Shown here: positions 1-6,681 of the stretch, piece after piece
Layout: each line of letters opens with the position of its first letter
How positions within the stretch are numbered: position 1 is the stretch's first letter
Source of the DNA: Alphaproteobacteria bacterium
GTDB taxonomy: Bacteria > Pseudomonadota > Alphaproteobacteria > Sphingomonadales > Sphingomonadaceae
Reading direction: 5' to 3'
Assembly (NCBI GenBank): GCA_016650315.1
Contig: JAENVZ010000280.1
Span: 1-12,304 of the forward strand
DNA: 12,304 nt
Position numbers and translations under genes: made by a program
Notes under the pieces: generated by a model
Told to the model about the DNA's origin: nothing
Seen by the model: only the letters and a program-made list of their open reading frames with translations
Database searches by the model: none

Positions 1-1
1 G

Positions 2-904
2 CTAACCCATGCGACGATAGCCGAATTTGAGGCACAACACGGACGGATTCCAGGCAGTGAGCTTGCTATATTGGCGTTGGGGCGCTTGGGCGGCGGCGTT
101 CTTACGCATGCGTCCGACCTTGACCTCATTTACCTGTTCAGTGGTGATTTCAATGCAGAATCCGATGGCCGCAAGCCCTTGGGCGCCACCCAATATTATA
201 ATCGCCTTGTCCAGCGGATCAGCAACGCCATGTCGGTACAGACTGCATCGGGGCCGCTCTATGAGGTCGACACCCGGTTGCGACCATCGGGCGCTCAGGG
301 CCTGATTGCGGTCTCGTTCGACAGTTTCGAACGCTATCAGAAAGAATCGGCCTGGACCTGGGAACATCTGGCGTTGACCCGGGCAAGGCCAGTTTTTGGG
401 TCGGACAAGGCGCGGGATGCACTTGCCGCGATTATCGCCGATGTGCTGCATGTGAAGCGTGATCTGATAACCTTCATCGCTGACGCAGTAAAGATGCGCG
501 GCGATATTGCGAAACACAAGCCGCCATCAGGGCCGCTGGATGCAAAGCTTGTCGAGGGCGGGCTGATCGACCTGGAATTCCTCATTCATGTGACGCAGTT
601 CATGACCGACAGCGGCTTTTACCCAGAGTTGAGCAAGGCATTGGCCGCATTGGTGACGCAAGGTCATTTACCGACCGATTTGATTGCGGCACATGACCTT
701 CTCACCCGGTATTTGATCGTATCGCGGCTGGTTGCGCCCGCAGCGCAGGAGCCGGCGGAGGCGACCCGTCCGCTGGTGGCGCGCGCATGTGGCAGCGAAA
801 GCTGGGATGCGCTGCTTGAAAGCTATCAGGCCGCGCGGCAAAGCGTCATCAAGCCATGGCAGGCCATTGTCGCAAAATATGGAGAAATAAAAGATGTTGA
901 GTGA
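2..904 (+). CDS. glnE: Glutamine synthetase adenylyltransferase, C-terminal part (5' end cut by window)
   Basis: GlnE adds AMP to glutamine synthetase, or removes it, in response to nitrogen status signalled by PII. Only the last 300 residues are present; the reading frame is open from base 2, so the start lies upstream. The visible part is the C-terminal adenylyl-transferase half. It has a nucleotidyltransferase signature GRLGGGVLTHASDLDL with the metal-binding aspartates at fragment residues 39 and 41. Further on come the family blocks YEVDTRLRPSG, AWTWEHLALTRARPV and EGGLIDLEFLIHVTQF, and then a helical C-terminal tail. The stop codon at 902-904 overlaps the start of the peroxiredoxin gene by 11 nt, which suggests translational coupling. 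The identification is firm; nothing can be said about the N-terminal deadenylylating domain. Confidence 0.95.
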   Translation, partial: LTHATIAEFEAQHGRIPGSELAILALGRLGGGVLTHASDLDLIYLFSGDFNAESDGRKPLGATQYYNRLVQRISNAMSVQTASGPLYEVDTRLRPSGAQGLIAVSFDSFERYQKESAWTWEHLALTRARPVFGSDKARDALAAIIADVLHVKRDLITFIADAVKMRGDIAKHKPPSGPLDAKLVEGGLIDLEFLIHVTQFMTDSGFYPELSKALAALVTQGHLPTDLIAAHDLLTRYLIVSRLVAPAAQEPAEATRPLVARACGSESWDALLESYQAARQSVIKPWQAIVAKYGEIKDVE

Positions 905-1358
905 AGGCGCGCAGGTTCCCGACGCCGTTCTGATGGATACTGATGGCAAAGGCTTTACCCTGGGCAGATATAAGGGAAATCCGCTGGTCCTCTATTTCTA
1001 TCCCAAGGCGGATACGCCGGGATGCACCAATGAGGCGAAGGATTTTTCCGCACTGATCGGAGATTTCGAAAAGCAGGGCGCGACCGTGCTGGGCGTGTCC
1101 AAGGACCCGGTGAAAAAGCTTTTGAAATTTATCGGCAAATATGAACTGAAAGTCGTTCTGGCATCCGACGAGGCAGGCGGTTTTTGCGAAGCCTTTGGCA
1201 CATGGATGGAAAAGAGCCTGTATGGCCGGAATTATATGGGCATCGCCCGCGCAACCTTCCTGATCGATGGCGGCGGCAAGATCGTCCGCGTCTGGCCCAA
1301 GGTCAAGGTGGCCGGGCACGCGCAGGACGTGTTGGAGGCGGTAAAAGCCCTTGGTTGA
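894..1358 (+). CDS. bcp: Bcp/PrxQ-type thioredoxin-dependent peroxiredoxin
   Basis: This 154-residue cytoplasmic thiol peroxidase should reduce hydrogen peroxide and organic hydroperoxides. The thioredoxin-fold core is complete: YFYPKADTPGCTNEAKDF carries the peroxidatic Cys44 in the family context PGCT, and GVSKDPVKKLLKFIGKY and ATFLIDGGGKIVRVW follow. The resolving cysteine found five residues later in Escherichia coli Bcp is absent; Lys49 occupies that place. The only other cysteine is Cys98, in the segment GGFCEAFGTW. The enzyme may therefore work by a 1-Cys mechanism or use another partner thiol. The ATG start lies inside glnE, giving an 11-nt overlap. The stop overlaps the proposed TTG start of the next gene, so the three genes probably form one transcript. 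Confidence 0.93.
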   Translation: MLSEGAQVPDAVLMDTDGKGFTLGRYKGNPLVLYFYPKADTPGCTNEAKDFSALIGDFEKQGATVLGVSKDPVKKLLKFIGKYELKVVLASDEAGGFCEAFGTWMEKSLYGRNYMGIARATFLIDGGGKIVRVWPKVKVAGHAQDVLEAVKALG

Positions 1359-2163
1359 GGGTGCGGCAAACAGTGCTGGCGCGGCGGCATGTCATGTACT
1401 GATGACCGCCGATCCTTATGCCAAGGTGATGGCGGCGCGGGCGGCTGCGCGTGATTGGCGGTTGGGGCGGTTGACCCATGTTTTCGATGCCATATTGCCA
1501 GATCGTCCGGCGCGGCCCGATCGGCCCGAACTGCTGTTGCCAGCGCAAATGCCCCGGCGCGGCAAGGGGCGATCAGATCGCGCCCGGATCGCCATGTTGC
1601 ACGCTCTTGCCCATATCGAATTTGTCGCCATTGACCTTGCCTTCGATATGGTGGGCCGGTTCGGGGCTGAATTCGAGCCGGAATTTACCGACGACTGGAT
1701 GCGAGTGGGCGCGGATGAGGCAATGCATTTTGCCCTGCTGGATCGCAGGTTGCGGCAATATGGCAGCTTTTATGGAGCGCTACCTGCCCATGACGGCCTG
1801 TGGGGAGCGGCAATAGAAACCGCGCATGATGTCATGGCGCGGCTTGCCATCGTGCCGATGGTGCTCGAAGCGCGAGCGCTCGACATCACGCCGCAGACGA
1901 TCGTGCAGTTCGAACAGGCGGGAGACTTTGCGTCAGGCAAAATGCTAGGGCGGATTTATCACGATGAAATTCGGCATGTCGGGGCAGGGACGAAATGGTT
2001 CAATCTGGCGGCGAAGCGAAAAGGGATTAGTCCGGAAAATAGTTACCAAATCCTTGTAAATCGCCATTTTCGGGGCGCTCTCAAGCCACCATTCAACGAC
2101 TCGGCGCGTCGACAAGCCGGTTTAACCCAGGATTATTATGCTGCACTTGCACGAAAGGCTTAG
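1351..2163 (+). CDS. DUF455 ferritin-like (putative diiron) protein
   Basis: A 270-residue protein of the DUF455/COG2833 family, which has a ferritin-like fold and no settled function. Candidate carboxylate/histidine metal ligands are seen in the helices ALAHIEFVAIDLAFD, GADEAMHFALLDRRL, MVLEARALD and GRIYHDEIRHVGAGTKWF. These are the paired E/D-x-x-H patterns of ferritin-like diiron proteins. The chosen TTG start at 1351 overlaps the bcp stop, with GGAGG about 12 nt upstream. An ATG at 1402 is the alternative and would drop 17 residues. The TTG is preferred because the N-terminal stretch before ADPYAKVMAARAAARDWRLG reads like the usual beginning of this family. Its place directly behind a peroxiredoxin fits a redox or oxidative-stress role, but that is inference. 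Confidence 0.87.
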   Translation: MVEGAANSAGAAACHVLMTADPYAKVMAARAAARDWRLGRLTHVFDAILPDRPARPDRPELLLPAQMPRRGKGRSDRARIAMLHALAHIEFVAIDLAFDMVGRFGAEFEPEFTDDWMRVGADEAMHFALLDRRLRQYGSFYGALPAHDGLWGAAIETAHDVMARLAIVPMVLEARALDITPQTIVQFEQAGDFASGKMLGRIYHDEIRHVGAGTKWFNLAAKRKGISPENSYQILVNRHFRGALKPPFNDSARRQAGLTQDYYAALARKA

Positions 2164-2243
2164 CTGTGCAGACATAAGCGCACGGGATCACGGCAGTCGG
2201 GTTTGGAGAAACCTGGGCTGCTTGGCAAATAAGTGAATACGCA

Positions 2244-3011
2244 ATGGGAAATCCCGGCGCGAAACAAAAAGTCGGGGTCTGCATGTCCACTTTCAAAGCG
2301 AACAACGATGGTTGCGGGAACTTGTTCCGCAAAATATTTGGGAATGTGTTGCCCGCCATCCCGTCTGCTTTGAAAATTGCCATGATTGGCGCGGCCGTTT
2401 CCGCAGCGGCTCCTGCCAGCGCCGCCGATGTTGTCATGGACAGCCAGGATGAATACGTGGCCGAAGCGCACAGCGCCCCTGGCAAGACCGATGTCGATTT
2501 CCGCACCATTTTCGTTTCGTGGAAAAAAATGGACAATGTGGCGCATTCCACCGTGTCCATTCCCACTCGCAAGCCCGTCGATAATCTGACTCTGACCAGC
2601 AATTTTGGTGTCCGTTCCGACCCGTTCAATGGCCATCGCCGTGCGCACAAGGGGATTGATATCCCCGGTCCCGTCGGCACACCGATCTATGCGACCGCCG
2701 ATGGCGTCGTGGGCAGTGCGCAATGGGTCAACGGCTATGGCAATATGGTCGAAATCAACCATGGCAGCGGTATTGAAACGCGCTATGGCCATATGTCGAA
2801 GCTGATCGTTGCAGCGAATGAGCGGGTGCATCGCGGCCAGATCATTGGCCTGATGGGTTCAACCGGTCGCTCCACCGGCAGCCATCTGCATTATGAAGTC
2901 CGCGTTGACGGTCTGGCCGTCAATCCCGTTCCCTTCGTGGAATCCAACGACTATCTGCTGGCTATGAACACCAAGCCGCCGGTCGCTATGGGTGGTCCTG
3001 ACGAAGAATAA
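2244..3011 (+). CDS. Exported M23-family (LytM) peptidoglycan endopeptidase
   Basis: A 255-residue zinc metallopeptidase expected to cut peptide cross-links of peptidoglycan in the periplasm. The catalytic domain spans about residues 115-232. It shows the HKGIDIPGPVGTPIYATADG block with zinc ligands His135 and Asp139, then GYGNMVEINHG, RYGHMS with His183, and GRSTGSHLHYEVRVDG with the HxH pair His214/His216. All catalytic residues are present, so it looks enzymatically active rather than a degenerate activator. A hydrophobic stretch at about residues 42-60 ending in APASA-AD is a likely signal peptide. It is preceded by an unusually long polar leader of about 40 residues. An ATG at 2283 (residue 14) would shorten that leader; neither start has a convincing Shine-Dalgarno sequence. 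No coiled coil or LysM domain is evident. It lies 80 nt after the DUF455 gene. Confidence 0.9.
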   Translation: MGNPGAKQKVGVCMSTFKANNDGCGNLFRKIFGNVLPAIPSALKIAMIGAAVSAAAPASAADVVMDSQDEYVAEAHSAPGKTDVDFRTIFVSWKKMDNVAHSTVSIPTRKPVDNLTLTSNFGVRSDPFNGHRRAHKGIDIPGPVGTPIYATADGVVGSAQWVNGYGNMVEINHGSGIETRYGHMSKLIVAANERVHRGQIIGLMGSTGRSTGSHLHYEVRVDGLAVNPVPFVESNDYLLAMNTKPPVAMGGPDEE

Positions 3012-3089
3012 TCGCATTGTTGGGAACGGATTGCGCTCTGTCGCGCGTCCTGCCTTGCCGGTTCGGCATTGAATCCCTATCTGTGCACC

Positions 3090-3416
3090 ATGTCTGACAT
3101 CATCCTGACACCGTCTGCCGCCGCACGCGTGGCCACCATAGCCGAGCGACAGGGCAAACCCGCCATATTACGTCTGGCCGTAGAAGGTGGCGGCTGCTCC
3201 GGTTTTCAGTATCGCTTTGGTCTGGCTGATGAGATTGATAGCGAAGACCTGATGGTCGAACTGGATGGCGTAAAGCTGGTCGTCGATATGGTCAGCCTTG
3301 ATCTGGTGCGCGGGTCCGCGGTCGATTATGTCGAGGATATGGGTGGCAGCGCGTTCAAGGTCACTAATCCCAATGCGGCCTCCGGCTGTGGCTGCGGATC
3401 GAGTTTTTCCGTTTAG
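3090..3416 (+). CDS. erpA: A-type iron-sulfur cluster carrier (ErpA/IscA/HesB family)
   Basis: A 108-residue protein that receives nascent Fe-S clusters and passes them to apo-enzymes in the cytoplasm. The three conserved cluster cysteines are in the family pattern: Cys36 in EGGGCSGFQY, and Cys100 and Cys102 in SGCGCGSSF near the C-terminus. The intervening core GLADEIDSEDLMVELDGVKL and the segment GSAVDYVEDMGGSAFKVTNPNA are also typical. The ATG at 3090 is chosen because it begins the family's usual MSDIILTPSA; an in-frame TTG at 3069 would add seven residues without benefit. No clear Shine-Dalgarno sequence precedes either start. ErpA, IscA and SufA cannot be separated reliably by eye. The symbol is given because this stand-alone setting, away from isc and suf genes, is usual for ErpA. 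Exonuclease III follows 32 nt downstream. Confidence 0.88.
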   Translation: MSDIILTPSAAARVATIAERQGKPAILRLAVEGGGCSGFQYRFGLADEIDSEDLMVELDGVKLVVDMVSLDLVRGSAVDYVEDMGGSAFKVTNPNAASGCGCGSSFSV

Positions 3417-3448
3417 GCTTTGACTGAACTTAAGCTACGAACGATCCC

Positions 3449-4219
3449 ATGCGTATAGCGACATTCAACATCAATGGGATCAAGGCCCGGCTGCCCCGCT
3501 TGCTGGAATGGCTGGCTGAAACGCAGCCCGATGTGGCCTGCCTGCAGGAAATCAAGACATCGGACGAAACCTTTCCCGAAAAGGACATTCGCGACCTGGG
3601 CTATGGGTGCATATGGCACGGGCAGAAGGGCTTTAACGGCGTCGCTATCCTGGCCAAGGGCGAAGATCCGGTGGAGGTGCAACGCGGCCTGGATGGCGAA
3701 CCTGAGGACGAGCATAGCCGCTATATCGAGGCGGACGTGATGGGCGTGCGCGTTGCGAGCATCTACCTGCCCAACGGCAATCCGCTGCCGGGGCCTAAAT
3801 TCGACTATAAGCTACGCTGGATGAAGCGCCTGCGCGACCGGGCGGCCAGCATATGGGCAGAGGAAGTGCCAGCGGTGCTCGCAGGCGATTATAATGTCAT
3901 TCCGCAGGACCGTGACGTTTTCTCTGTGCGCGCGATGCAGGATGATGCGCTGATGCAGCCGGAAAGCCGTGCGGCATACCGCCGCTTGCTGGGCGACGGC
4001 TGGACCGATGCGTTGGCAAGCCGATATCCCACAGGCGGAGTATGGACCTATTGGGACTATCAGGCAGGGGCGTGGCCCCGCGATGCAGGCTTCCGTATCG
4101 ACCATTTGCTGCTCAGCCCCGCCGCCGCCGACCGTTTGACCGATGCGCAGGTCGACAAGGCGTATCGCGGACGGGAAAAGGCGAGCGACCATGCACCGGT
4201 CTGGATTGAACTGCGCTGA
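3449..4219 (+). CDS. xthA: Exodeoxyribonuclease III (AP endonuclease)
   Basis: A 256-residue enzyme of the exonuclease/endonuclease/phosphatase superfamily. It should incise DNA at abasic sites and clean 3' blocked ends in base-excision repair. All active-site elements of the Xth family are visible: Asn7 in ATFNINGIKAR, Glu34 in CLQEIKTSDE, Tyr106 in ASIYLPNGNP, Asp147 and Asn149 in LAGDYNVIPQDRD, Asp218 in FRIDHLLLSP, and the terminal Asp247-His248 in KASDHAPVWIEL. The length is normal for bacterial ExoIII and the protein looks complete. The ATG at 3449 begins exactly at the conserved N-terminal strand; the upstream ribosome site is weak. It is co-directional with the Fe-S carrier gene and could be co-transcribed. 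Confidence 0.94.
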   Translation: MRIATFNINGIKARLPRLLEWLAETQPDVACLQEIKTSDETFPEKDIRDLGYGCIWHGQKGFNGVAILAKGEDPVEVQRGLDGEPEDEHSRYIEADVMGVRVASIYLPNGNPLPGPKFDYKLRWMKRLRDRAASIWAEEVPAVLAGDYNVIPQDRDVFSVRAMQDDALMQPESRAAYRRLLGDGWTDALASRYPTGGVWTYWDYQAGAWPRDAGFRIDHLLLSPAAADRLTDAQVDKAYRGREKASDHAPVWIELR

Positions 4220-4293
4220 TTGGTTTTCACCTGATTGTCATCTGCATGACATGGCCGTTTCACATTCTATCTGTAGACTCTGATCAAGGGGAA

Positions 4294-4317
4294 GGGCTTT
4301 GGCCCGGAACGTTTTTT
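4294..4317 (+). terminator. Weak terminator-like hairpin after xthA
   Basis: A 4-bp GC stem (GGGC at 4294-4297, GCCC at 4302-4305) with a TTTG loop is followed by T6 at 4312-4317. The stem is short and the T run begins six bases after it instead of directly, so this is only a possible Rho-independent terminator for the erpA-xthA transcript. Confidence 0.25.
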
Positions 4318-4338
4318 CTTTCAGGGTGAAGGAACAAA

Positions 4339-4512
4339 ATGTTTGCGTCAGCAACCATTGCAGTGGTTCAGATGGAACGGCCCGTGTCGGAAGCGGTGCG
4401 TGTCTCTCATGCTGGCATGAAAGCGCGTGCGCCGGCATCTGTGGTCAGAAAATGCCGTTGCCTGACTCTATCGGCGCGGTTCCTGCTATGGGCGACGCGT
4501 TATTCCGTCTGA
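4339..4512 (+). CDS. Possible 57-residue small ORF, unrecognised
   Basis: An ATG ORF of 57 codons preceded by GTGAAGGAACAAA, in which AAGGA sits at a good distance from the ATG, and closed by TGA then TAG. The deduced peptide starts MFASATIAVVQMERPVSEAV and continues with a basic, Arg/Lys-rich second half containing the short motif KCRC and a hydrophobic patch SARFLLW. No family is recognised. The ribosome site is the only positive evidence; the composition is also what random translation of GC-rich DNA gives. It starts 22 nt after the T run of the possible terminator, so it would need its own promoter, and none is evident. Confidence 0.18.
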   Translation: MFASATIAVVQMERPVSEAVRVSHAGMKARAPASVVRKCRCLTLSARFLLWATRYSV

Positions 4513-4560
4513 TAGTGTCCAACATGGCGCAAGCGCGGTGCGAACTTCAGAAGAGTCCTG

Positions 4561-5721
4561 TTAAAGCGCCTTGTCATAGATCTGGTAGATCTTGTTGATT
4601 TTGGCATCGATGGCCGTGGCAATGGCGTTCATACCCTGATTGTCATCGAGTACCCAGCCGATTTCGCTGCGAGTGGCTCCATAACGGCTGATGGCTTCGC
4701 GGCGGATATATTCGATCATCATGAAGGCAAGCTGGCTGGCCATACGGCTGGATTGGAGCTTTTGAACCACGCCCATCAACGGGACGCGCATGGTGCGCAC
4801 CTTTGGTGCGCGCAACCACCAGAGCAGTTTGGCCCAGCCGAAAGGGAAGAGTGAGCCGTTCAAGGGCTTGATCGCTTCATTGAGGTCAGGCAGCGTCATC
4901 ATGAAGGCGACCGGCTCACCATCGAGTTCGGCGATGCGAATCAAATCTTCATAGACAATGGGCTTCAACTTCTTGCCGGTAAAGGCGATTTCTGAATCGG
5001 TGATCGGGACGAAGCCCCAATTATTGCCCCAGGCATCGTTCAATATGGCAAGGATGATGGCTGCTTCCTGATTGAAATGAGCCTTTTTCACCTTGCGGAT
5101 GCAGATACGGGGGTTTTTTTCGCCTGACTGGATGACGCGCTGGATCAGCGGCGGGAAGTCGTGCGTTATGTCCAGCTCATAGGTTTTGAGCTGTTTGATG
5201 GGGCTATAACCCATAGCTTCAATCCACGGCTGATAGGCTGCGCTATCGTGCCCCATCATCACCGTGGGCGGATGGTCATGCCCTTCGATCAGCAGACCCG
5301 GCTCCTCCCAGATCGAAATGGACAGCGGCCCCAGTGCGCGAGTCATTCCTTTCTCGCGCAACCATTGCTCGGCCATCTGGATCAGCGCGGTGGCGCTTTC
5401 CTGATCTTTGGCCTCCAGCAGACCCCAATTGCCTGTGCCGGGTCCCATGCCCTGTTCTGGCGACATGGCGAGTGCCAAGTGATCGATATGCGCTGATATG
5501 CGGCCAGTGACCTCTGTACCGCGTCGACTGAGGAAATATTGCGCCTCGCCATGTTCGAACCACGGGTTCTTGCCCGGCGTGATGAGGCCATAAACCTCAT
5601 TTTTCAACGGGGGAACCCAGTTGGGATCATCGGCATAGATCGTCCAGGGCAGATCGACAAAGGCCTTCAGGTCTGCCTTGCCGGAGACGGGATGGATAGT
5701 GACGGCCCTTTCTTGCGTCAT
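4561..5721 (-). CDS. GNAT-like N-acyltransferase, candidate bacterial ceramide synthase
   Basis: A 386-residue cytoplasmic protein whose second half has a GNAT-type acyltransferase look (for example ELDGEPVAFMMTLPDLNEAI, a central strand plus following helix). The N-terminal part has family blocks such as LPWTIYADDPNWVPPLKNEV, ITPGKNPWFEHGEAQYFLSR and IWEEPGLLIEGHDHPPTVMMGH. The N-terminal blocks recall, from memory, the alphaproteobacterial family containing the Caulobacter ceramide synthase, which N-acylates a sphingoid intermediate with acyl-CoA. That would suit sphingomonads, whose outer membrane uses glycosphingolipids, but the substrate here is inference. The ATG at 5721 has AGGGAA eight bases upstream. 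The gene is last in a minus-strand run: the CDPS stop lies 124 nt upstream, and a fatty-acid hydroxylase comes before that. An alternative is a GNAT enzyme with another amine substrate. Confidence 0.85.
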   Translation of the reverse strand: MTQERAVTIHPVSGKADLKAFVDLPWTIYADDPNWVPPLKNEVYGLITPGKNPWFEHGEAQYFLSRRGTEVTGRISAHIDHLALAMSPEQGMGPGTGNWGLLEAKDQESATALIQMAEQWLREKGMTRALGPLSISIWEEPGLLIEGHDHPPTVMMGHDSAAYQPWIEAMGYSPIKQLKTYELDITHDFPPLIQRVIQSGEKNPRICIRKVKKAHFNQEAAIILAILNDAWGNNWGFVPITDSEIAFTGKKLKPIVYEDLIRIAELDGEPVAFMMTLPDLNEAIKPLNGSLFPFGWAKLLWWLRAPKVRTMRVPLMGVVQKLQSSRMASQLAFMMIEYIRREAISRYGATRSEIGWVLDDNQGMNAIATAIDAKINKIYQIYDKAL

Positions 5722-5845
5722 GTCTGAATTTCCCTGTTCAAGCGAAGCGTGTTGGAGTGCTTATTGGAAGAAGGAATGGCATTGGGCAAGCGCCGGTGGA
5801 ACAGAGAAGGAAATTTTGGAGTCGTTCCAGCTCTTATACACCCGC

Positions 5846-6640
5846 TTAAGCTGCAGGAAGGAACTGCGCTTGCGGATCGCTATTTTCAGCGCAGTCGTCT
5901 TCGTCGTCGAATGTGACGACAAGAAATGCCTGATTTTGATTGGGACCAACTGCAAATTCATGGCTGAAGAAACGCTCATAAAATTCGTAGGAACGGTGAT
6001 AGCAGAATATCGATGATCGAGAGCCGACGATGCCTGCCGTATCAATAAACAGGGGAATTTCGCTCAGCAGATACCGCACAGATAGGGCACTATCTATAGC
6101 TTTGATTGACGGCACGTCCTTGCAGGCTTGGTGATCGGACTCCGATTCCGGCAAGTCTGCAAGGGACCGGGCCTGATTGACCTGATCTGTCATGGCGATA
6201 CATGCGTCGCGGAACCGGCGATCCGAATGAAAGGCCCGTTCCGTGTCAATCGCCAATTCCAAATATCGCGGGTTGCGGGACATATCGTCCCAGGTCAGCA
6301 TTGCGGCAGATCCGCCACCCGAAGGCAGATCGGTTAGCATCTTTTCCACCCTGCGCTGCAGCTTGCGGCCCTCCTGTCGGGCCCGGCCCACTGCTTTGCT
6401 CGAGGGAATCCCGACAGCCGACAGCGTATATGCATGGGGTGCATCGAAAATGGGAACGTGGAACTGCGAAAATCTGCTGTGCGCCCAGTCGATCAACGTC
6501 CTTAGGCGCGGCTTGTTATAATAGCCATTGAACAGACTCACTGCGACGAGCGCATGGTCGGTTTCCCGAAATACATCCGCGCACCGTGCTGATAGAGGAC
6601 AGGTCTTTGGGCCAAAATTTGGAATATCGTCTTGTGCCAC
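5846..6640 (-). CDS. tRNA-dependent cyclodipeptide synthase (CDPS), NYH type
   Basis: CDPSs take two aminoacyl-tRNAs and join the amino acids into a diketopiperazine (cyclic dipeptide). This 264-residue protein has the whole signature. The nucleophilic serine is Ser35 in VAVSLFNGYYN, with Asn38 three residues on. A basic helix SKAVGRARQEGRKLQRRV (about 81-98) matches the tRNA-contacting helix. The block RYLLSEIPLFIDTAGIVGS carries Tyr190 and Glu194, and FCYH has Tyr214-His215. These correspond to AlbC Ser37, Asn40, Tyr178, Glu182, Tyr202 and His203, so it is an NYH-subfamily member and looks active. Start is GTG at 6638-6640 with AAGGAGGG five bases upstream. No cyclodipeptide oxidase, P450 or methyltransferase is adjacent. 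Base composition here is visibly AT-richer than in neighbouring genes, suggesting acquisition by transfer. The amino acids used cannot be read by eye. Confidence 0.9.
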   Translation of the reverse strand: MAQDDIPNFGPKTCPLSARCADVFRETDHALVAVSLFNGYYNKPRLRTLIDWAHSRFSQFHVPIFDAPHAYTLSAVGIPSSKAVGRARQEGRKLQRRVEKMLTDLPSGGGSAAMLTWDDMSRNPRYLELAIDTERAFHSDRRFRDACIAMTDQVNQARSLADLPESESDHQACKDVPSIKAIDSALSVRYLLSEIPLFIDTAGIVGSRSSIFCYHRSYEFYERFFSHEFAVGPNQNQAFLVVTFDDEDDCAENSDPQAQFLPAA

Positions 6641-6645
6641 AAAAT

Positions 6646-6653
6646 CCCTCCTT
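6646..6653 (-). promoter_or_regulatory. Strong Shine-Dalgarno sequence of the CDPS gene
   Basis: On the minus strand the sequence reads AAGGAGGG, then five bases, then GTG. This near-perfect anti-16S match decides the GTG start at 6640 and suggests efficient translation despite the non-ATG codon. Confidence 0.8.
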
Positions 6654-6681
6654 AAATATTAGTGACTTGTACTAATATTTA
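6653..6681. repeat. Perfect inverted repeat upstream of CDPS (operator or 5'-UTR hairpin)
   Basis: Two exact 11-base arms, TAAATATTAGT (6653-6663) and ACTAATATTTA (6671-6681), flank a 7-base spacer GACTTGT. The repeat ends on the first base of the CDPS Shine-Dalgarno sequence. As DNA it has the size and symmetry of a dimeric repressor operator (MarR- or HxlR-like in look). As RNA it would form an AU-rich 11-bp hairpin pressed against the ribosome site. A GC palindrome CACGCGCGTG lies just upstream at 6685-6694. No clear -35/-10 pair could be assigned, and no regulator gene is in the window. Confidence 0.75.

Larger units (their letters stand above)
4220..4560. other. Intergenic region between convergent xthA and GNAT-like gene
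   Basis: These 341 bases separate two genes that converge, so both transcripts should end here. Visible structure is modest. A short inverted repeat TGTCAT-CTGC-ATGACA (4236-4251) lies just after xthA. A GGGC-TTTG-GCCC stem (4294-4305) is followed after six bases by a run of six T. A start codon at 4339 has a good AAGGA sequence before it. No homology to a known RNA gene or protein family is recognised. Confidence 0.6.

Noticed and set aside
2200..2213. GGTTT-GGAG-AAACC hairpin between the DUF455 and M23 genes
   Set aside because: The stem is only five base pairs and no T run follows, so it cannot be supported as a terminator.
2160..2831. Long minus-strand open frame (223 codons) opposite the M23 peptidase gene
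   Set aside because: It is antisense to a clearly functional peptidase with all catalytic motifs, its deduced protein matches no family I recognise, and such frames arise readily opposite GC-rich codons.
4299..4598. Cysteine-rich 99-codon plus-strand ORF beginning with TTG
   Set aside because: It starts inside the terminator-like hairpin and runs antisense into the 3' end of the GNAT-like gene; no family pattern is seen in its cysteine spacing.
5761..6045. 94-codon minus-strand frame overlapping the 3' end of the CDPS
   Set aside because: It lies in another frame of the same strand within the CDPS coding region, without a supporting ribosome site or recognisable motif; it is not a frameshifted CDPS tail because the CDPS is already full length.
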